Positions 30,201 to 40,416 of a DNA stretch of 64,000 nt are shown here, one piece after another. Under the pieces are notes generated by a model. The model saw only the letters and a list, made by a program, of their open reading frames with translations, had not been told where the DNA came from and searched no databases. The translations under genes and the position numbers were made by a program. The number at the start of each line of letters is the position of its first letter. Position 1 is the first letter of the stretch. Origin of the DNA: Bipolaris cookei (taxonomy: Eukaryota > Ascomycota > Dothideomycetes > Pleosporales > Pleosporaceae); assembly GCA_002286855.1 (NCBI GenBank), contig NRSV01000001.1:782276-846275 (forward strand), read 5' to 3'.

Positions 30201-31454
30201 CTATCTCTGCAACTTATGCATCCCAAACTGACTCTTATCCCCCATTTCCACTCCCCTCCTCTGCATCTCCACCGCATACCGCATCACCTCTTCCTCCCAC
30301 TCCCCCAGCGCCCCCATCTCCCCTTTCAACAAGCACTCAACCGCCCCAGCCAGTGCCATAGCATCGAGCGCCGCCTGATTTGTACTCGCCGCCGTATGCG
30401 GCCGAAAACCCGCAAGCGCGTCACCCAGCAACACCACCTTTCCCCCTTCCAGCACCGCCCCTGGCGCAATTACGTCCGTAATCGCCTGCACAAACGGGAC
30501 TTTTGTCCCCCGCACTACCTCCGCAAACTGCGGCGGCAACATCGCTTCCGCCCTCTCCTTCTGACGTTTCCAAACCTCCGGATTGATAGCACCGGGTGGA
30601 AGCGTAATATGATGCCTCCTTCCGTGTACATCCGTCATAACATCTTCATGCCCCTGCGAATCTTTAGCAGCATTAACGTACCAGACCCAATTTAGCAGCC
30701 TGCTTCCCGGTATAACAGTGCCATGGGCACCAGGAATCGTGTAAGCGAGGATTTGGGTTCCTGGGGAATGGTAGAAGGTGAAGGCGTTGGTGAAGAGGGA
30801 GTGGGTTGGGGTTGAGAGAGAGGTCTCGGGGAGGGTGCCGCGCCAGGCTATGTAGCCGGCGTAGGTTCGTGTTGTGGAGGGGAAGTAGGAAGTGCGGATT
30901 TGGGAGCTGGGGCCGTCGGCGGCGAGGACCAGATCGGCGGGTGTGGTGTGGTGGGTGCCGGAGGCGTGGGTGTAGGATATTTGGATGGGGCTGGAGAAGT
31001 CTGGAGAGGATGAGGATGGGGCGTCTACGTTGGTGACTGTGTAGCCGTATTCGTAGGATGTTGTTCCTTCGCCTGGCTCTGGGGTGGGAACTCTGGCGTA
31101 GTCGGTTTTTGTGCCGTCATAGTTTGTGCGGAGGAGGTGGTAGAGGAGGTCCCAGCTTGTCATGTGTTGGTCTTGGTCATGGCGGGTGATTACTTTGCCT
31201 TGTTTGTCGAGATATTGCCGCTGGTGGCTTGGAATTGTCAGTGGTGTGTGGGTGCGGTCGTGGGTTTCGAAGAACTTCTGCACTTCCGGGCCAGCTACGA
31301 CGCCTGCGCCTTGGTCCTGGAGAAGGGGTGTTGGGTTGCGCTCGAAGATGCGGATGTTGAGGTCTTTTCTCAGACGCTTCAATGCGACTCCAGCCATAAG
31401 ACCGCTTAGTGAGCCTCCTACGATAACAATGTTCTTGGGTTTTGCTTGGGCCAT
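30201..31454 (-). CDS. FAD-dependent monooxygenase (UbiH/PHBH-like fold)
   Basis: Single-exon 417-aa flavoprotein. The N-terminal Rossmann motif is IVIVGGSLSGLMAG (about 9-22) followed by an acidic ribose-binding residue in IRIFERNP. A DLVLAADGPSSQIR segment matches the DG motif, and VVLLGDALAGFRPHTA near 350-370 is the GD motif contacting FAD. Such enzymes hydroxylate aromatic rings using NAD(P)H and O2; the middle region resembles 2,6-dihydroxypyridine 3-monooxygenase-like members, but the substrate cannot be assigned. No signal peptide. The gene converges with nma111 (171 bp apart). No biosynthetic backbone gene is adjacent, so a catabolic role is as likely as a secondary-metabolite one. 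Confidence 0.85.
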   Translation of the reverse strand: MAQAKPKNIVIVGGSLSGLMAGVALKRLRKDLNIRIFERNPTPLLQDQGAGVVAGPEVQKFFETHDRTHTPLTIPSHQRQYLDKQGKVITRHDQDQHMTSWDLLYHLLRTNYDGTKTDYARVPTPEPGEGTTSYEYGYTVTNVDAPSSSSPDFSSPIQISYTHASGTHHTTPADLVLAADGPSSQIRTSYFPSTTRTYAGYIAWRGTLPETSLSTPTHSLFTNAFTFYHSPGTQILAYTIPGAHGTVIPGSRLLNWVWYVNAAKDSQGHEDVMTDVHGRRHHITLPPGAINPEVWKRQKERAEAMLPPQFAEVVRGTKVPFVQAITDVIAPGAVLEGGKVVLLGDALAGFRPHTAASTNQAALDAMALAGAVECLLKGEMGALGEWEEEVMRYAVEMQRRGVEMGDKSQFGMHKLQR

Positions 31455-31852
31455 GGTTGCGCATGGAACTGTGTGAAAGGCCTGGATGGAATGAGAGGTT
31501 GTTAGATTTGAGCCATGGGCTCGCAGTGCGTGACTACATTTTAAGCTTAGAGACTACGACGATTCACGCAAGGATTTATTCTTGCATTACAGTCAATGAC
31601 ATGATGTTGTGTTCTAGATGGTGTAAGATTGGAAGTTGTCGGAAGCTTGATAGCGACGTCGCTTATGTTACCATGACGTACATTATATCCACAGGCATCG
31701 GAAATACACAAGGATTGTGCTCCAGTCAATTTCATTCAAAACGATGATCAACTCAAATATTTAAAATTGCTTGAGGTATGTATCTACGCCTAGAATATTT
31801 GCGCCTGCGCTTAATTGAATATACAGACAACCCTAGTATCCTAACACCTTGG
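31455..31852. other. Intergenic spacer
   Basis: About 400 bp, AT-rich, between the monooxygenase 5' end and the end of the MFS pseudogene. It holds the monooxygenase promoter. Nothing else seen. Confidence 0.4.
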
Positions 31853-33198
31853 CTATATCTGACCCTCCTCGATCTCGAAGCCGTCTTTTTCATCAACACT
31901 GCCCCTTTTGGCTTCTAAACCGCTCACGAATTTAGTTCTTGCACGGAATTCCGGAATTTAAAGTACGAGATGTGTACCGGTACACAAAATGAAACAGCAA
32001 AGCTAAACACTACCAGATGTTGGCGATTCCGACGAGAACAGACGCGACAACTACACCAAACCAGTGGAGCGGCGTTCCTGCAACAGTAAAAGCGCAAATA
32101 ATTAGACTGAGTGGAAGGCAGATTATATAGCATAGAAGACGATCGAGGCTCGCCCTGGGGACCACTTTTTCGCCTTTGGTGCGTCGCGCGTTTTGGTGTT
32201 TGACAAAAGGGAAGAAGGCAACGTAACCCACCACACACAAGGCCGCCAATGCAACAAGAATGAAGGAAATGCCCGTAGATATGAATGACCATTTCTGGAA
32301 GAGATAGCTGTACCTCTCGAAGAAGGAGAAGATGAGAGTATCGATATAGCCGCTCAGCAGGAAGAAGAGTAGGATGATAGGCTCGAAGATGAGCATCTCG
32401 TGTGGCCTGAGCATCGCCATGACCCATTTCTTACATTGAAACATTTTCATCTAGCTCTTGTCATAATTGAGTCCACAGATGTTCGTATTGCCCTCCTCTC
32501 TTTGTTTTTTTCGCCTCACGATCCAGCAGAGCCGACGCCCGCATCTGTTCCGCAAACAACCAGTGAAGCAACTATGTGGCTAACCCAAGAATAAGCTGAA
32601 GCCAAAAGCTCCATTTCCAGTCAAGGAACTATTTAATCGCGCCTCCAGCAACGCCAGCAAGGACAGCGCCAAGACAGGTGAAGAGAGACGCCCAAAAGAT
32701 GCTGTAGTGCTGCTCGTCCTTGTCAAACATATCCTCGATGATGCTCATAGTGACGCAGCCACCAGCCGAAGACAATCCAACCATAATCCTCCCTCCAATG
32801 ACTCCACCAAAAGTTTTTGACAATGTCCAAACCAGAACGGATACGTTGGTCAGACTAAGCGAAGCCTGCGTGACTGACTTACGACCCATTTCCTCTGAAA
32901 ATGGGCGCCAGAGTCTGCACACAAGCGCGTGCGATATCAAGAAGGCTGCTATCCCCTTTTCGGCATTGTCAATGTCAAAGTACATCTTCAGCGAGGGAAT
33001 AGTGTTAGAATAGCTGGCGGCATTGAAGGCTGTGCTGGTTTGGTAGAATGAGATGACAGTCAGGAGAATCCATTTTTGACGTGCGGGCCATGCGTGGACT
33101 AGGTGGTTGCGTGAGTTTTCTTCAGTGAGAAATTGGGTAGGGGTGCGGGGAGTCTGGGGTAAGGAGCTAGGTAGTCTGGAAGGGTGTGATGAAGACAT
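31853..33198 (-). pseudogene. Decayed MFS (DHA1-type) drug/polyamine transporter
   Basis: Reading from 33198 downward: an intact N-terminal half (QKWILLTVISFYQTSTAFN, GRIMVGLSSAGGCVTMSIIEDMF, LFTCLGAVLAGVAGG) matches the first six helices of DHA1-type MFS exporters. The frame is then cut by in-frame stops at 32629, 32572 and 32461, the first two being TAG where the family has Gln, consistent with C to T change. Family sequence continues (FLDWKWSFWLQLILG) and in another frame resumes with the loop and helices 7-8 (RPHEMLIFEPIILLFFLLSG). It stops near 32010 at GIANIW, and jumps to the protein's extreme C-terminal tail (RARTKFVSGLEAKRGS..., stop at 31853). Helices 9-12 are therefore deleted. A once-functional exporter, now inactive. 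Confidence 0.85.
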
Positions 33199-35575
33199 TT
33201 TTAGGAGTCACGTGGACTTGGTGAATATCTTGGGGATGTTGGGTATGCGACTGCCTTTGAGTATGTGTGTCCGTATGCTAAGAAAGGCTTTGAAGGAAGC
33301 CACAGAGTATATATTATTCATAGGCAGCTACAGATACAGATATTCATTGTCATGTGTTTTCTCAACTGTGGTTGATCGGGTCTTGTCACCATCTAACCAT
33401 GGTTGAGTCTGGAGGACATGATCGCAGTCACAAGAGGGGTGCAGGTATCATTAATGGGATCTTCTGTAGTTGTCTTGTTGATATTACTAACAGCAGCGCC
33501 TAATCTTGAACGTATTGGTAATGTGCATCTATCGTGTCACTCATCCAAGTCGAATAGATGTAGGGTTGAGCACTCCAATTTGTTCTTAATCACAAACTCA
33601 GTGCGAAGTGACGGCAGAGAGAAGACTCCTAAACTCAGCTGTATCAAGTAATCTTGATTATCACTTCTGTGTACTTGTGCTTGATGTACGACATTGGCGG
33701 AAGAGTGTGATTCGCTTTTCTCCACAGATTCCCATGTATAGAATAAAATTGCGTATAAACGAGTAGTTAGGTCCCATTTGGTAGGCGGAATTATTGTATA
33801 ATCTCTTAATGAAGATCAATAATGTATTCGAGATAGCTATGTACGGTAGCATCAGCAAACTTATTGTATCATGTCACGCAGTTCGTGGGAGAAAGGCGAG
33901 TTGATGGATATATGCAGAAAGCCGTAGGGTAGTATGTGCTCAATATCATGATGAGAGATTGAATCGCTTCGAAGGTTGCACAAAATTTAGCAAGACTTTC
34001 ATAACCCCGCATGTATGAATATACTCTCAGGGAAGGTGTATGTCTTATCAGTCGCCTGAACATTGCTGCGTCGATGTTCAGGCAACTACCGTTACGTATG
34101 CGGGAAATATCTGAAGATGTGACCTTCCTGCGAAAGGCATAACTATCTCAAAGTTACTCAAGAGGTTTGAGACAACCGGTGTGGTTCCATTTGTAGTACA
34201 GCGTTGTTGAATACCTTGTCACACCACACGGTTCTTTGAACCGAACAACTATAGCCATCTGAAATGTTGTATGCCTCAGTTTTCAGGGATTGCCACAACC
34301 CTCTGCACGGCCTGAAAAGGCAGGTGAAGTTCCAACGAAGATGCCACGTCAAATGACGCTTTTGACAGACACGATGACATCTCGGCGAGAAGAATTCCGT
34401 CAGATTCCCATCAGACCGGACTTGAAACCATCTCAAGTCTGACAGGAGTTTTGAACCCAACTTGACGTAGAAAGGTGTTTTCAATGTTCCGGAATTGCGA
34501 AGGGTCAACGAACGCATGAATGTCAGACTTTCTGCCGGTTAATGGAGAGAGGTACAATCGAAACTGAAACTACTGAGCGGCATAGATCTTCCGTACAATA
34601 AAAGCCGATTTGCATCAATAAGTGCTATGTATGCTGCCGAAGTCGCGACTGTCTGCGCGTACGGCGATGCAGTGTGCTATGGATGCCTTGGTGATATTCA
34701 GGATGACGTCAGCCCCTGACAGCACGCTTGTTGAACAGAGGAGTTCCTAGCAAGAGGAGTTCGGATTACCTGTAGCTTAGGTCAAAGCGGTGAAATTCAG
34801 TGCAACGATGCATCCGAGCCCGTTGAACGGTGGATGCAGTGCGGGGGTGATAGTCAATAGTGGTCCCTGGGGTTCCTGGAGCTTCTTGAAACCTCCGACG
34901 TCTGATCTGGGACGCGATGATCCAAGACAAACGAGAGCCACACACCCAAGTGCCCCATGCTCAGCATTTCCATCCAATCATCTTGCTGTTTTTAAAATGT
35001 ACAGATACCACAAGTTGACCAATGCATCCAGCGGTTCCAATCAGACTTGTCTCTTCTTGTAGCGGTAGAAATAGGACAAGGTAGCGGCCTCTATTCGTAC
35101 GTTGGGCATTGTGACAATTACCGGCATGCAACGTTTGCACGTCTCTCCATGCAGCGGATGCGCATCCCTTCCGTTACACCAACAACATACACTCGTTCTG
35201 GCTGAGCAGCATCCGTCTTTACCAGTTTCGAGTAAGCGCTTATGACTGAGGCCACTGAGCCATGTCCAAACACATCCCGCTGGCCCTCTTAGCCAGAACA
35301 GGCCCATGTGCCCATCAAACTCAGTCCTTCTACCGCCTTCCCGCCTTCTGTGGCATTCGTATGTCGCTTTCTTCACCCTGCGGCCCGTTGCATGACTTGG
35401 GCCGTGTACTCGGTACCTGTTGAAATCAGTTCTCTGAGCAACACGTCTCCACATTCGTTCCATTAAGTAAGAGGGGGGATCCGAGTCTTCAAATCTTCAT
35501 ACCTCGTTGACTATCAGTCGAAACTATTCGGTCGAAACTATCACACTTACTCAGCACCCCTACAGCTTGGTCGTC
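33199..35575. other. Gene-poor, partly AT-rich stretch
   Basis: About 2.4 kb. 33,200-34,150 is AT-rich with only short frames and may be mutated repeat DNA. 34,150-35,460 is balanced in composition, with open frames on both strands (for example 34,158-34,517 and 35,041-35,463, minus) that show no family features or conserved-looking motifs. The last 120 bases are the promoter/leader of the 7TM-RGS gene. Confidence 0.4.
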
Positions 35576-37399
35576 ATGGCAGCCGTCATGCGCCCACGAG
35601 CGCTAGATGGCGAGAGAAGAATGAACATGGACGCCCTTGGGATAGGCTACATGGTCTTCGCCATATTATACACTCTTACACTGTCTGCAGAGCTCTACTT
35701 TTTATATCGACGACGTGATGCATTCTGCATACAGCTGCGAAATATCAAAGTGCTTTTCGCAGCAGTTTGTATGCTTCACGTGTATCTCAGTATTGTCCTG
35801 TTTGTCTATCCTTGGAATGGCTTCTTTCCATGCTCAGCCGAATTCTGGATCATGTCTGTCTTCCTTCCATCCGGCATGGCATTCTTCCAGGGTGAGTAGT
35901 TTTGCTTACAACTATAAGCCGTTACTGACGCTTCATAGCTTGTAATGCAAAGGTTCTTACAGTCTATGAGAGGCAGAATCGGTTGACGCGCAACTTCCTC
36001 GAAGGAGCACGCAAGAAGCGCATCTCATACACCCCCCGTGGGCTATACGAAGCGTGGCGTGATCTCGATGCAGCAAAGAAAGTGTACTTTGGTACCTTGG
36101 CTGGATTAGCAATTTCAGTAAGAGCTGCTTGCTTCCATCACAAATTCTTTGCGCTAACCAGTGCAGTTTATTCCTGCCATTTTGTTGTTCTTTGGTTCGC
36201 GCCGTTTTCATGCGTCTTACGGCTTCTTTGGAGTAGCTACAGATTACCATAAATGCCGCCGAGGGGGTGAATGGTATGTGACGCGTTTGCGAAAAGACAA
36301 AAGTCTGAACTGATCATAGCGCAGGATTCCATCGATTTTGGTTCAGTTATTCTGGACGATGCTAGTGGGTCCTTGGATTTTATGGAAGATCCGCGATATC
36401 AGGGACGTCCACTCGTGGGCCTGGCAAACAAGACTCGCCATCATTGCTGGGTATGTTTAGTGTCCCTGCTCCTTACTCAAATTGCTTAAATTATGTGTAG
36501 TCTACCAGGAACGCCGCTTTGGATTGCCTTTACATACTCAAACATGGAGATCGCTACAAGGGTCAATAGATTCTTCGCACCAGCAGGATGGTAAGTTTAG
36601 GTTTAGCCAGTGTAGCGCTTCGATCTTGACACTAATTCCGCAAAATAGGTTCATACCATCACTGATAGTTTGCCAACAAGTCTTGATCGTCATTCCTCTC
36701 CGTGACGCACTGAAGACGCAGCCCTACCGTCGTTCTTCAATCTCCGAAACCGATTCTTTCAAATCTTCACTGCCTATTTTGATCGAAAAGTCGCCAACTG
36801 AGATGCTGGACAAATCTGCAAGAACCAAAGTATCCATGCAAGCGCTGGAATTCAGTATCGAACACAGCATCGAGCCCCTCATCGCCTGGGCCGCAGCCCG
36901 CGAGTTCACGGCCGAGAACTGTATCTTCCTGCGCGAAGTGCGCAACTTTAGGAGAAAATGGGCCGGCCTTAATGTCGTCACTACAGCGCAACGCCGCCAA
37001 ATGTTCAACGAGGCATCTCTTATCTTCTTCACGCTCGTCAACCCGTTTACCGCCGAGGTGGCCATCAACATCGATTACAAGATTTTCAAGACGCTGCAAA
37101 CTGTCTTCGCAGAAGTAGAATTCGACCCATATATGCCGCGCTGTAAAACCCCTGATGACGTCCAATCACCCGTCTTCCGGGAGAACGTTGTGTGCCCGTG
37201 GGAAGATACGCTCAGTCGCCCAATCAGTATCCAAAGTGACGCGACATCATCATCAACCTCGAGTACAAAGAGCATAGTACCGAGTGAATTCACAGACGAA
37301 ATTTTCGATGCTGCATATGACAGCATCAAGTACCTTGTTTTCACAAATACCTGGCCTAGGTATGTGGAGCTCGCAGGCAAGCTTCATAGCGCTCTCTGA
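35576..37399 (+). CDS. Seven-transmembrane receptor with C-terminal RGS domain (GprK-like)
   Basis: Six exons: 35576-35891, 35939-36117, 36167-36273, 36325-36450, 36501-36590, 36649-37399; introns 47-58 bp, all phases consistent, 522 aa. The N-terminal half has seven hydrophobic segments, including YMVFAILYTLTLSAELYFLY, VLFAAVCMLHVYLSIVLFVY, FGTLAGLAISFIPAILLFFG, ILVQLFWTMLVGPWILW and FIPSLIVCQQVLIVIPL. The C-terminal half is an RGS domain (about 320-515) with helices such as ALEFSIEHSIEPLIAWAAARE and IFDAAYDSIKYLVFTNTWPRYVE. This receptor-RGS combination matches fungal GprK-type proteins: G-protein-coupled sensing joined to GTPase acceleration on a G-alpha subunit. Short exons 3-5 cannot be seen as long open frames. 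The ligand is unknown. Confidence 0.88.
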
Positions 37400-38280
37400 A
37401 CATCACGTCTCCCATGACTGCTGTTTCGACCAATGCCCCCATTGTTTTTGCCTTTTATCTACCTGCCTTCTTAGTTAGAATAATACCCTTGAATGATAAT
37501 GGAATTGCTTTTTTTGTTCATGTTGTTGAACTCGAGTATCCTGGCTACGATCATCTACATATTCCTACCCTTTTCTCGTTCCACAACTTCTAGACAGATT
37601 ACAAAAAAAACCGAAATAACCTTATTCATTGTAATTATAATCATAACATATTGATCATTACCACTATCAATCCACATGCGCAACTACTGCTATCGTCATC
37701 GCCCAAGCCCTGATTCTAGAAGACTCAGGCAAGTTCTCTCATTGTATTCGCCAAGGAGAACACTAGATCCCGCCTGTGGATGCGGTTTCGATATGTGTTT
37801 TGCTACCATGCGGGGCGCGTTCTAGAATTTGTCACTCTTCTAACCTGATCAGCCGGTAGACATACCTTTCTTGGCAGCCGTAGAAAAGGGTACCCACTGT
37901 GATAGGGATTCAAAGATCGACATGTGTACATGACATGGCAATAAGTATAGAAACAAATCTTTCCCTTGTAAACCAAACTACGTAGTTCACTCCCTCACCA
38001 CTTTTTTCTTCCGATATGGAAAGTCGACGAGATGTTTCATACACGGAGCTTCACACATGTGAGGCCTATTTACCCGTATAACAAAACATTGTCTGCACGC
38101 CTAGACCCTTTCCGCGCAGCGAGCTCCGCTCAGACAAGCCACAATGGTCGTTGACGAAAAAAGTGTCTTTTCTTCCCGTTGCTCATCTCTCGTCGTTACA
38201 ACCATCCGACCGGGACCTCTATGCAGCGCGCGAAATTCATGCATCAGGGGGTGGCGTGGGAGGAATGGCAGAGCTATGAT
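37400..38280. other. Convergent intergenic spacer
   Basis: About 0.9 kb between the 3' ends of the 7TM-RGS gene and the 238-aa gene. AT-rich 3' flanks lie at 37,480-37,680 (several AATAAT/ATAATAAT-like signals). No coding signal found. Confidence 0.45.
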
Positions 38281-38997
38281 TTAGGAGGGACGGCTGGCGA
38301 GTGCGTGGCTGTAAGTTTCGTGTCTTGGAGCGGATGGTGTCGCAGATTGTGGTGCAGGATACGCACAGACCATGAGTGGTGAATCGGGCTGGCGGGATGA
38401 AGCGGAGGCTTGCCGAGTGGACGGCGGTAAGACGGAAGAGAAAAATGGTGGTGCGTCTTCTTTCGTACCTTGTTGTCTCCTCATGCGATTTTTGTCGAAG
38501 AAGCGACATATAGCATTGGTATCAATTTTGCGACCGTGTTCTCCGTATCCGGTGCCAAAGTAGGGTATGCTGCCTTCTAGTAAGGCGGCGCTACCGAGTT
38601 TCTCATACGGTTCTTCTCTTTCTCGGGTTTTTAGTCGATATTTAGAAGTTGGTGGTTCAATAGGGCCTTGTGGCAAGGGCGAAAAGGTTGAAAGGTCGGG
38701 CCATACTGTCGAGCATTCTGTGTTGGAAGATGACCACTTTTCTGTGGGTAGTGGTGTTGAAGGCCGAATCGACGGGCCGGGTCCAAGCGGTTTCACAGTA
38801 GGCTTTCTGTAGCCTCCATCCGCTTGGCGGAAGAACTCAGTAATACGCTTGGGGGCAAGGGTTGCTTCATTTTTGGAATCGTGGTTTACATCCTTCACAC
38901 CAGAAGGATCGGTCGCGGCATCTGAATACAACGTACACCACGGGTCTGTGTAGCTGTCCAATTCATGTGAGCAAGAAGGTTCGCTCGAGGAAGCCAT
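38281..38997 (-). CDS. Hypothetical protein, 238 aa
   Basis: Single-exon protein from an ATG in good context (GAAGCCATG on the opposite strand reads CATGGCTTC). Composition is polar and Pro/Ser-rich, suggesting intrinsic disorder. A more conserved-looking core lies at about 120-175, with KLGSAALLEGSIPYFGTGYG and KIDTNAICRFFDKNRMRRQQ. No signal peptide, membrane segment or known domain. A TEFFRQADGGYRKPTV stretch near residues 53-68 could be a short linear motif. I do not recognise the family; coding status rests on length, ordered codon use and stop-free reading. Confidence 0.6.
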   Translation of the reverse strand: MASSSEPSCSHELDSYTDPWCTLYSDAATDPSGVKDVNHDSKNEATLAPKRITEFFRQADGGYRKPTVKPLGPGPSIRPSTPLPTEKWSSSNTECSTVWPDLSTFSPLPQGPIEPPTSKYRLKTREREEPYEKLGSAALLEGSIPYFGTGYGEHGRKIDTNAICRFFDKNRMRRQQGTKEDAPPFFSSVLPPSTRQASASSRQPDSPLMVCAYPAPQSATPSAPRHETYSHALASRPS

Positions 38998-40335
38998 GTC
39001 ATCTGAGAAGTATTTGCGTTATAGACCGGTTTTGAGAAATCACATAGGCCGTGGCTTTCTCCTCGTAAAACAACCTGTTGATACGTCGAGTTATAAGAAG
39101 CTATCATTGCTAAATAGTAAAGAGTCGCATCGCAAGATTCCCATGCACAGACATGTAGTAGAACTAAAGTTGAAGAATTTTGTAATAGAATAAATGATGC
39201 CTTTTCAGGAGGCTTATAATCAAATGTACTGCCGGTGAGTGGTTGAATGGTAGCGACTGCGAACACGGAAATTCGCCAACTGACACTCTGGAAAACGCGC
39301 GAACCATAGTAAGTAATCATTAGACATGTTTATCATGCGCAACATCGATTTTCTGGTTTGGAGTATTTGTAGTTGTTCAGTATTACTATGTACATATGTC
39401 CGTCCCAGCGAACCTCACTGTGACCTTTCTAGATTGACAAAGTCTCCCTGCCTGCTTCTGGGATCTTTCTTTCGATTCTATATTTCAACAGGGTTCACTA
39501 AAAATGGCTGCATTAACTTAGCGGATTTTAAGATCACCATAGTTGGCAACAGTAAATAGATTGTCACCTAGCAGTGTCGGCGCCAATGTCAAGCAGCCGG
39601 AATCTGATAACGCTGAGGCCATGATGCGTATCGCCACTAGTACGCACACGATCCTATAAGAGTAGCCTGGCTTGAATCTCATTTCAGAAACTACCAAGGC
39701 TATTTGTTATTCGATGTCCGTCATCAATAGTACGCCGAGAGGCACTCTTGAGGGAGTCCGTCAACACAATGGCGGGCTTGATGCTGCCATGTACTGTTAT
39801 GTCAAGTTGGTAGATTCAGCTTCAAGAAAAGGTATACTATTCCCAACATTTACATCAAATCTATATTCATACATACAGAAACCGCCGTCGACGCCGTCAG
39901 CAAGAGAGCTCGGCAATAATTGAAGGAGAACAAACGCAATAAAGAAGGCTAGTTTCTGCTAGACGAACTAGTAGTAGAAAATTCTAAAGAGGAGAAATGT
40001 TCAGGCGAAACTTGAGCGTTATATACAAGGGAGTGGACTTGGCGGATCGAAATGGACACTGAGCTGACCGACGATATGCTGGGCTGGACAATCTCATTGG
40101 GAACTTCCTTTCAGGAAGCAATTCGGCACGTAATTATTCTAAAAGAAGATTGAATAATAGTTTATCAAATTCATGGTGTAATCGAGTGGTAATGCTGGCG
40201 CCCCACTGTCAACTGCGGACCTGGGTGTCTGCCGATTATATTGATGGCGTGCCTTACTCAGAGGACACATCTGGTAACAGTCCTACACAGCTGAGCAGGA
40301 CGTGGGTTGATCCTTAATAAGAGAGGCTTGGCTTA
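38998..40335. other. Gene-poor, AT-rich flank of the pogo element
   Basis: About 1.3 kb. The first 200 bases are the promoter of the 238-aa gene. Beyond 39,200 frames are short. One spliceable remnant (39,732-39,919) is listed separately. 39,930-40,330 is AT-rich and repeat-like up to the TA target of the transposon. Confidence 0.4.
39732..39919 (+). pseudogene. Possible 3' gene remnant with one intron
   Basis: An open stretch reading RGTLEGVRQHNGGLDAAMYC and SRK reaches a GTATAC donor at 39832. After a 47-bp intron-like segment ending CATACAG the frame continues to a stop at 39919 (ETAVDAVSKRARQ). It looks like the tail of a protein-coding gene whose front is missing. Family not recognised; chance cannot be excluded. 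Confidence 0.25.
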
Positions 40336-40381
40336 ACGTGTTCTATCAGTAAGCTGAACGCCCCACCACACCTGATGCGAC
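40336..40381 (+). repeat. Left terminal inverted repeat of pogo element
   Basis: Begins ACGTGTTCTATCAGTAAGCT next to a TA dinucleotide and mirrors 42,019-42,064 with three mismatches. Confidence 0.9.
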
Positions 40382-40416
40382 GCTCTGCGCAATTGATCCA
40401 CAACAACTTAATAAAA

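Noticed and set aside
35041..35463. A 140-codon minus-strand frame with several Cys
   Set aside because: No ordered motif, no signal peptide and no family resemblance. It could be chance in GC-balanced DNA.
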